The notes below the pieces were generated by a model, which saw nothing but the letters and a program-made list of their open reading frames with translations, searched no databases and was not told the origin of the DNA. Positions 1 through 4,227 of a DNA stretch of 11,194 bases are shown piece by piece. Both the position numbers and the translations under genes were made by a program. The number at the start of each line of letters is the position of its first letter. Position 1 is the first letter of the stretch. Origin of the DNA: Bacteroidota bacterium (GTDB taxonomy: Bacteria; Bacteroidota; Bacteroidia; Flavobacteriales_D; Crocinitomicaceae); contig JAHKAT010000005.1 in NCBI GenBank assembly GCA_018825925.1, positions 1-11,194 of the forward strand, read 5' to 3'.

Positions 1-2
1 CA

Positions 3-80
3 GCATTAATAGAATTTCTTGATTTACAAAAAGAGAATATCATAAATCAAAATTTTGAATGGACTAAAAATTTTAAGTAA
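3..80 (+). CDS. 3' end of an unidentified gene (possible IS630-type transposase tail)
   Basis: An open frame runs from the left edge to a TAA at 78-80 and encodes 25 residues that end in FEWTKNFK. The other two plus frames close within the first 25 bases, so this is the only plausible coding frame. The ending, an aliphatic/aromatic helix followed by N-x-F-x-W-T, loosely recalls the C-terminus of IS630-family transposases (PF-x-W-T/K), but 25 residues cannot establish that. The gene points toward the tRNA-Pro gene and its transcript would end at the hairpin at 114-149. It could equally be the tail of an ordinary hypothetical protein. Nothing else can be said without the sequence to the left. 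Confidence 0.4.
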   Translation, partial: ALIEFLDLQKENIINQNFEWTKNFK

Positions 81-113
81 ATGAACTAGAGAAATCAGAA
101 AAGATTTAAATAT

Positions 114-149
114 AAAAAAACCTCCTTGAAAAATCAAGAAGGCTTTTTG
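114..149. terminator. Bidirectional intrinsic terminator between the left-edge gene and tRNA-Pro
   Basis: The arms CCTCCTTGA (121-129) and TCAAGAAGG (134-142) pair around an AAAA loop with one C-A mismatch. On the minus strand the hairpin is followed by seven T (complement of 114-120), a classic intrinsic terminator directly after tRNA-Pro. On the plus strand it is followed by CTTTTT, so it can also stop the gene ending at 80. Confidence 0.75.
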
Positions 150-224
150 TCGGGGTGGCAGGATTCGAACCTGCGACCTCCTGCTCCCAAAGCAGGCGCG
201 ATGACCGGGCTACGCTACACCCCG
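150..224 (-). tRNA. tRNA-Pro (anticodon TGG)
   Basis: Read on the minus strand, the acceptor stem CGGGGTG (224-218) pairs with CACCCCG (157-151), with A as discriminator at 150. The anticodon stem CCTGC/GCAGG closes a seven-base loop TTTGGGA whose anticodon is TGG (proline). The T arm contains GGTTCGAATCC. No CCA is encoded after the discriminator (the next bases are ACA), so CCA must be added after transcription. A strong terminator follows at 114-149. The gene lies 221 bases downstream of tRNA-Ser on the same strand; it may be cotranscribed with it or use the candidate promoter at 308-337. Confidence 0.96.
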
Positions 225-250
225 AACTTTAGGATAAACCTAAAAAGTTC
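224..250 (-). other. Hairpin abutting the 5' end of tRNA-Pro
   Basis: On the minus strand GAACTTTTTAGG, a TTTAT loop and CCTAAAGTTC form a ten-pair stem with a two-base bulge, whose last pair uses the first base of the tRNA. In the precursor RNA this would put a stem immediately before the RNase P cleavage site. It has no downstream T-run, so it is not a terminator. It may be chance structure in AT-rich DNA. Confidence 0.4.
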
Positions 251-307
251 TTTTTTATTTCATGATTCTTTCAAATCAAAACTCTCAACCTTTGTTGAAA
301 GCGAGTG

Positions 308-337
308 CAAAAATAAGGAATTCCTCGAATTGCACAC
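308..337 (-). promoter_or_regulatory. Candidate promoter for tRNA-Pro
   Basis: The minus strand carries TATTTTTG (complement of 308-315), a full match to the Bacteroidota -7 consensus TAnnTTTG. Nineteen bases upstream is GTG (335-337), one base off the usual TTG. Transcription would start about 75 bases upstream of tRNA-Pro, giving a long leader that includes the hairpin at 224-250. The alternative is readthrough from the tRNA-Ser promoter. Confidence 0.4.
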
Positions 338-445
338 TATTTATAATGAAAATATCTTCACTTTTTTTAATTAGATTGATAATCAAGATGTTAAGTAAAG
401 GAGCTTATTTGCTTCTTTTATATGCCATCTTCTTTCATTACATTG

Positions 446-532
446 CGGAGGGAGCGGGATTCGAACCCGCGGTACAGTTTCCCGTACGTCAGTTTAGCAA
501 ACTGGTGGTTTTAGCCACTCACCCATCCCTCC
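446..532 (-). tRNA. tRNA-Ser (anticodon GCT)
   Basis: On the minus strand the acceptor stem GGAGGGA (532-526) pairs with TCCCTCC (453-447), and the discriminator is G at 446, as expected for serine tRNAs. The anticodon loop TTGCTAA has anticodon GCT, which reads AGC and AGU. A long variable arm, pairing GTAC on each side, marks it as a class II tRNA and accounts for its 87-base length. The T arm contains GGTTCGAATCC. CCA is not encoded. A well-formed promoter lies just upstream at 554-583. Confidence 0.96.
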
Positions 533-553
533 AGGGTTCAAAGAACTTGCCGG

Positions 554-583
554 CAAAATTAGTAATATCCTGCGCACAATCAA
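554..583 (-). promoter_or_regulatory. Promoter of tRNA-Ser, TTG-N19-TAATTTTG
   Basis: On the minus strand TTG (complement of 581-583) is followed after exactly 19 bases by TAATTTTG (complement of 554-561), a full match to the Bacteroidota housekeeping promoter. The predicted start is near 547, about 15 bases before the mature tRNA 5' end. It sits between the tRNA and the stop codon of the upstream membrane-protein gene at 603, so the tRNA need not depend on that operon. Confidence 0.75.
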
Positions 584-602
584 GGTTTATTTGAAAAAAA
601 AA

Positions 603-1154
603 TTAAAAAAGTAATGTAAGCGTTCGAGTGCTTTCTAAAAGAAATAAAAACAGCCAAATGCTATTGCCATTTTCTGTCAATTTTTCTGATTTACCAACAA
701 TTATAACCATGAATAGAAACGCTACTGAAGCAAACCAAGAATGAGGAACAAACGAATCTAATACGATGAATAAACCTATAGGGATCAACCATATAAGTCG
801 TTTTATAAACTTGAGTTGTTGGAAAGAAACGAGGAGGAAAGCAAGCATAAAGCAGAAATACAGGCCATCCAACCACAATGTTTCATCCAATTGTGAAACT
901 TGATTGTCGGGAAGAAAAAAGAGATATGTATAACTTCTAGAAAAAAGTAAAAACAAACTCATCGCTACCAAGAGCAATCCACGATATTTTAAATCAGGTC
1001 GATTGTATGATTTATAAAGAACTATTGTTAGTACAAAAAGTAATATTTCATACACTGGAATTGGTAAAATAAAGGTTCTTGAAACAATGAATTCAGACAA
1101 CCCATAGATCATTAAAAGTGACGTTATTCCAAATACCAATTGCCTTTCTGACAT
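603..1154 (-). CDS. Uncharacterised multi-pass inner-membrane protein
   Basis: I do not recognise a family for this 183-residue protein. It is strongly hydrophobic, with six or seven predicted membrane segments at roughly residues 5-25, 32-48, 58-80, 93-112, 118-135, 138-155 and 164-183, separated by short basic or polar turns such as KSYNRPDLKYR (48-58) and KFIKR. It has no cleavable signal peptide, no obvious catalytic motif and few cysteines, so it is probably an integral inner-membrane protein. Its start codon overlaps the map stop codon by one base (TAATG), which implies translational coupling and makes the start secure. It is the last gene of the four-gene minus-strand operon. A run of nine T follows the stop codon on the minus strand, but I see no hairpin before it, so how the operon terminates is unclear. 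Confidence 0.85.
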   Translation of the reverse strand: MSERQLVFGITSLLMIYGLSEFIVSRTFILPIPVYEILLFVLTIVLYKSYNRPDLKYRGLLLVAMSLFLLFSRSYTYLFFLPDNQVSQLDETLWLDGLYFCFMLAFLLVSFQQLKFIKRLIWLIPIGLFIVLDSFVPHSWFASVAFLFMVIIVGKSEKLTENGNSIWLFLFLLESTRTLTLLF

Positions 1155-1930
1155 TATTTTTTGTCCAGAGCTTCGAGGATGTAATCAAAGGTCGATAGAA
1201 TCAATGGTGATCCGTCAACAATAGCTATATCGTGTTCAAAATGAGCACTTGGCGCTCCATCCTCTGTTACAATGGTCCAGTTATCTTCCAATTGAATCAC
1301 CTTTTCTGTCCCCATATTTATCATCGGTTCGATTGCGATGGTTAAACCATTCAATATTTTTTTACCATGCCCTCTTCGTCCGTAATTAGCAACTTGTGGG
1401 TCTTCATGAAGGGATTTTCCTAGACCATGTCCAACTAAATCTCTAACCACTCCATATCCAAAACTTTCGGCATGTTGCTGAATGGCCCAGCCAATATCTT
1501 CTATTCTATTGCCGGCTCTTGCTTGTTCTATTCCTTTGTACAGGCATTCTTCAGTAACTTTTAAAAGTTGCTTTTTCTCATCTGAAATAGAACCAATAGC
1601 AAAAGTATAGGCATGATCTCCGTAATAACCTTTATAAACAGCTCCGCAATCTATAGAAACAATATCTCCATCTTCAAAAGGACGGTCAGTTGGTAATCCA
1701 TGAACTACTTGTTCATTAACCGAAATCAACAAGGTACTAGGGCATCCATACAAACCTTTAAAGCCAGGAACTGCGTCTTGTGATAAAATATATTCTTCTG
1801 CAAAAATATCAAGTTCTTTTGGCGTAACGCCGATATCTATTCTTTCGGCTACTTTGCCTAATGTTCGACTAACCACCTGTGCGGCTTGACGCATTATTTC
1901 AATTTCTTGAGTTGTTTTGTAAATTATCAT
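1154..1930 (-). CDS. map: Type I methionine aminopeptidase
   Basis: This cytosolic metalloenzyme removes the initiator methionine from nascent proteins whose second residue is small. Counted from the chosen start, all five dinuclear-metal ligands are present: D94 (SIDCGA), D105 (YGDHAYTF), H168 (VGHGLGKSLHE), E201 (AIEPM) and E232 (FEHD). The catalytic histidines H77 (QVVHGLP) and H175 are also present. Each metal ligand lies three residues before its E. coli counterpart, which supports starting at the ATG at 1930 (MIIYKTTQEIE). An in-frame ATG at 1951 would add MNIFNRN, which the family does not need; neither site has a Shine-Dalgarno sequence. At 258 residues it matches the compact E. coli-like form, without the N-terminal extension of some homologues. 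It lies 27 bases after the RsmI-like gene and is coupled to the membrane-protein gene by TAATG. Confidence 0.96.
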   Translation of the reverse strand: MIIYKTTQEIEIMRQAAQVVSRTLGKVAERIDIGVTPKELDIFAEEYILSQDAVPGFKGLYGCPSTLLISVNEQVVHGLPTDRPFEDGDIVSIDCGAVYKGYYGDHAYTFAIGSISDEKKQLLKVTEECLYKGIEQARAGNRIEDIGWAIQQHAESFGYGVVRDLVGHGLGKSLHEDPQVANYGRRGHGKKILNGLTIAIEPMINMGTEKVIQLEDNWTIVTEDGAPSAHFEHDIAIVDGSPLILSTFDYILEALDKK

Positions 1931-1957
1931 ATTTCGATTGAAAATATTCATAATGAA

Positions 1958-2683
1958 TTATTTGGCTCCTTTGCCAATGGCGAACATCACAGGGTTTTTC
2001 CCTAAATCATAAGCACTTTCGCGCCATTGTATAACGGAACGAGTTTCTATTCTTTCTGACTTCGAGGTCATATTTGAACCGATACACAATTCTGTATTGT
2101 CGGATAATTCATTTAATAAATCGTCTAAAACATTCATGTTTCGAAAAGGAGTATCCATAAAAAGATGCGTATGTCCAGTTCTTAAAACACTAAACTCTAT
2201 ATCCTTTATTTTTTTAATTCGATCTTTTCGATCCTTCGGCAAGTAACCGTGAAAAGTAAATTCTTGGCCATTCATACCACTTCCCATTAGAGTCAATAGG
2301 ATAGAAGATGGACCCACTAATGGTTTGATTGGAATCGCCAAGTCATGTGCAATTCGCACTATTTCACCACCAGGATCGGCAACACCCGGACAACCAGCCT
2401 CTGAAATTATAGCCATTGAGTTACCTGCCAATACGGGTTTTAAATATTCTGCCAATTGTTCAGGTTTGGTTCGCTTGTTGAGTTCGAAAAAAGTAGAATC
2501 GTCAATTGGAAAAGTTCTATCCATTTTTCGTAAAAAACGACGTGCTGATTTGACATCTTCAACTACAAAAAAGCGCAAAGTAGAAGCCAATGTTATCACA
2601 TCTAAAGGCAAAACTTCTCCTACTGTATCACTTCCTATTGGGCAGGGTAACATGTAAAGATTACCAACGAATTTATTTTTCAT
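1958..2683 (-). CDS. RsmI-like SAM-dependent methyltransferase (tetrapyrrole methylase fold)
   Basis: The 241-residue protein has the tetrapyrrole (corrin/porphyrin) methylase fold of RsmI, the enzyme that 2'-O-methylates C1402 of 16S rRNA. Recognisable blocks are GNLYMLPCPIG (8-17), the counterpart of the RsmI opening LYVVATPIG; FVVEDVKSARRFL (39-51); SEAGCPGVADPGGEIVR (94-110), which corresponds to SDAGTPGISDPG in RsmI and lies in the SAM-binding region; and PLVGPSSILLTLMGSG (121-136) followed by FTFHGYLP. It is shorter than canonical RsmI and diverges in each block (SEAGCPG instead of SDAGTPG, EDVKSARRF instead of EDTRHTRKL). It therefore looks like the Bacteroidota paralogue usually annotated only as a SAM-dependent methyltransferase, and I assign no substrate. 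It overlaps the end of the phosphatase gene by 11 bases, so the two are probably cotranslated. Confidence 0.88.
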   Translation of the reverse strand: MKNKFVGNLYMLPCPIGSDTVGEVLPLDVITLASTLRFFVVEDVKSARRFLRKMDRTFPIDDSTFFELNKRTKPEQLAEYLKPVLAGNSMAIISEAGCPGVADPGGEIVRIAHDLAIPIKPLVGPSSILLTLMGSGMNGQEFTFHGYLPKDRKDRIKKIKDIEFSVLRTGHTHLFMDTPFRNMNVLDDLLNELSDNTELCIGSNMTSKSERIETRSVIQWRESAYDLGKNPVMFAIGKGAK

Positions 2684-3140
2684 TTTTTTGTAAATCTTGT
2701 ATTATTTTATCGGTGGCTTTATCAAGAAGTTGAAAAACATTTTCAAATCCTTCTTCGCCACCATGGTAAGGATCCGGAACCTCATTTCCGTCTATTTCAG
2801 GTAGTAAATTGAGTAACAAATCTACCTTTTTCTTCTCATTTTCACTCGTCGCCAAGCGTAGAACATTTGACAAATTACTTTTGTCCATGACATATATTCG
2901 ATCAAACAACTCAAAGTCTGAAGTTGTAAACTGCCGTGCCTTTAAGTCACTTAAATCAATTCCGTGTTTGATGGCATTTGCTTGAGTACGAATATCTGGT
3001 TGATTTCCAATGTGATAAGCAGCAGTTCCAGCGGAGTCGACGAAGTAAGGTAATTCCAGTTTTTTTAGTTTGTGCTTGAGTAACCCGTCCGCCAATGGGG
3101 ACCGACAAATATTTCCTAAACAAACCATGAGAATTTTCAT
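2673..3140 (-). CDS. Low-molecular-weight protein-tyrosine-phosphatase
   Basis: This is a complete 155-residue cytosolic phosphatase of the LMW-PTP/arsenate-reductase-like fold. The P-loop CLGNICRS starts at residue 7, giving the C-x5-R-S signature with nucleophile C7 and phosphate-binding R13. The general acid is D123 in the late DPY motif (VPDPYHGG). SAGTAAYHIGNQPD (36-49) is also typical of the family. It hydrolyses phosphotyrosine or related phosphomonoesters; the physiological substrate cannot be told from sequence. It is the first gene of the minus-strand operon and is preceded almost directly by a -7 element, so its mRNA may have little or no leader. Its 3' end overlaps the methyltransferase gene. 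No BY-kinase or polysaccharide-export gene lies nearby, so a role in capsule regulation is not suggested by context. Confidence 0.95.
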   Translation of the reverse strand: MKILMVCLGNICRSPLADGLLKHKLKKLELPYFVDSAGTAAYHIGNQPDIRTQANAIKHGIDLSDLKARQFTTSDFELFDRIYVMDKSNLSNVLRLATSENEKKKVDLLLNLLPEIDGNEVPDPYHGGEEGFENVFQLLDKATDKIIQDLQKNEK

Positions 3141-3144
3141 GGTG

Positions 3145-3171
3145 CAAATTTACACATTCAATTAGTGACAA
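3145..3171 (-). promoter_or_regulatory. Promoter of the phosphatase-methyltransferase-map operon
   Basis: On the minus strand TAAATTTG (complement of 3145-3152) matches TAnnTTTG fully. TTG (complement of 3169-3171) lies 16 bases upstream, slightly closer than usual. Only four bases (CACC) separate the -7 box from the ATG at 3140, so transcription should start at or within a few bases of the start codon. Confidence 0.6.
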
Positions 3172-3201
3172 CATAAATTTTGTCAAAACTTGAAAAATAA
3201 T

Positions 3202-3215
3202 CTAGTAAATACTAG
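3202..3215. promoter_or_regulatory. Palindrome CTAGTA-AA-TACTAG upstream of rpoD
   Basis: A perfect inverted repeat with six-base arms and a two-base spacer lies in the 184-base divergent region between the phosphatase operon and rpoD, about 110 bases before the rpoD ATG. Its size and symmetry fit a dimeric-repressor operator. No regulator gene is nearby and the function is inferred only from position and symmetry; a chance palindrome in AT-rich DNA is possible. Confidence 0.35.
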
Positions 3216-3324
3216 GGTTTTCTTTGTTCCATTAATGTTTTTTTTTATTATTAACAAATAATAGTCAACTTTTTTGATTTTTATTCGTCTATATATAGGA
3301 GAGGTTGATAAAAAAGAAGAGATT

Positions 3325-4194
3325 ATGAGACAATTAAAAATAGTAAAGCAAGTAACCAACCGTGAAACTGCGTCTTTAGACAAGTATTTGTTGGAAATTG
3401 GTAGAGTTGACTTAATTACTGCTGAGGAAGAAGTTGAATTAGCACGTAAAATTAAGGAAGGCGATAAGCAAGCGCTTGAGCGATTGACCAAAGCAAATTT
3501 ACGTTTTGTTGTTTCTGTTTCAAAACAATACCAAAATCAAGGTTTAGCATTGCCAGATTTGATTAATGAAGGAAATGTTGGTTTAATAAAAGCTGCTGAG
3601 CGTTTTGATGAAACTCGTGGTTTTAAATTTATTTCCTATGCCGTTTGGTGGATTCGTCAATCGATATTGCAGGCATTAGCGGAACAAGCTCGTATTGTAC
3701 GCTTGCCTCTTAATAAAATTGGTAACATTAATAAAATAAACAAAGCATTTTCAGAATTGGAGCAACGTTTTGAACGACCACCTTCAGCTGAAGAATTGGC
3801 AGAACATCTAGAGGTAACGGCTGATGAAATCAGACATTCTTTAAGTACAAGCGGTAGACATGTTTCAATGGATGCACCCTTGATTGAAGGAGATGAAAGT
3901 TCGTCTAGTATGTACGATGTTTTGATGAATGATTCTTTGCCAGGACCAGAAAATCAATTAATTATTGAGTCTTTAAGAAAGGATATAGAGCGCTCATTGT
4001 CTACTCTTACAAGTCGTGAAGGTGAAATTCTTAGAATGTATTATGGTTTGAATGGCAAGTATCCCTTAACCTTAGAGGAAATTGGTGATCGTTTTGATTT
4101 AACTAGAGAACGAGTTCGACAAATTAAAGAAAAAGCAATTCGTCGCTTGAAACATACTTCAAGAAGTAAAATGTTAAAATCCTATTTAGGATAA
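3325..4194 (+). CDS. rpoD: Primary (housekeeping) sigma-70 factor RpoD, short Bacteroidota form
   Basis: It directs RNA polymerase to housekeeping promoters. From the ATG at 3325 it is 289 residues and opens MRQLKIVKQVTNRE, the usual start in this phylum; a TTG at 3274 would add 17 unconserved residues and is rejected. Region 1.2 lies at about 16-48 (SLDKYLLEIGRVDLIT), region 2 at about 52-121 including the RpoD box LPDLINEGNVGLIKAAERFD and the melting segment FISYAVWWIRQSI, region 3 at about 131-205, and region 4 at about 218-272 with the helix-turn-helix LEEIGDRFDLTRERVRQIKEKAIRRL. Region 1.1 and the large non-conserved insert of E. coli RpoD are absent, as is normal for Bacteroidota, whose promoters have a TAnnTTTG -7 box. 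Several such promoters occur in this window. The gene is monocistronic, ends at the terminator at 4195-4227, and has no clear consensus promoter of its own. Confidence 0.97.
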   Translation: MRQLKIVKQVTNRETASLDKYLLEIGRVDLITAEEEVELARKIKEGDKQALERLTKANLRFVVSVSKQYQNQGLALPDLINEGNVGLIKAAERFDETRGFKFISYAVWWIRQSILQALAEQARIVRLPLNKIGNINKINKAFSELEQRFERPPSAEELAEHLEVTADEIRHSLSTSGRHVSMDAPLIEGDESSSSMYDVLMNDSLPGPENQLIIESLRKDIERSLSTLTSREGEILRMYYGLNGKYPLTLEEIGDRFDLTRERVRQIKEKAIRRLKHTSRSKMLKSYLG

Positions 4195-4227
4195 TAAAAA
4201 AGCCTCAAGAAATTTGAGGCTTTTTTA
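4195..4227. terminator. Bidirectional terminator shared by rpoD and priA
   Basis: AAAAAAGCCTCAA (4196-4208) pairs perfectly with TTGAGGCTTTTTT (4214-4226) around a five-base loop. It has a GC-rich core and an A/T run on each side, so it works in both directions. It starts immediately after the rpoD stop, and the priA stop codon (4225-4227) lies inside its right arm. Confidence 0.92.

Noticed and set aside
396..420. Possible terminator after tRNA-Ser (minus strand)
   Set aside because: The arms AAAGAAGC and GCTCCTTT pair with an internal mismatch, but no T-run follows, so it cannot be called an intrinsic terminator.
126..594. Two overlapping plus-strand open frames of 82 and 110 residues
   Set aside because: They run antisense through the tRNA-Pro and tRNA-Ser genes. 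Sequences such as GWQDSNLRPP and AEGAGFEPAV are the well-known artefact of translating the complement of tRNA genes.
2325..2657. 110-residue plus-strand frame inside the methyltransferase gene
   Set aside because: It is a shadow of the conserved minus-strand coding sequence; the product is low-complexity and unlike known proteins.
2956..3186. 76-residue minus-strand frame covering the start of the phosphatase gene
   Set aside because: It is out of frame with a gene carrying an intact C-x5-R motif, and its product has no recognisable features.
3274..3324. N-terminal extension of RpoD from a TTG at 3274
   Set aside because: The family begins at MRQLKI; the extra 17 residues resemble translated leader DNA and overlap the likely regulatory region.
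3141..3324. Replication origin or DnaA-box cluster in the divergent region beside rpoD
   Set aside because: I looked because the phosphatase-methyltransferase pair sits near dnaA in some flavobacteria. No TTATCCACA-like boxes occur as a cluster; only one poor partial match (TTTACACA) is present.
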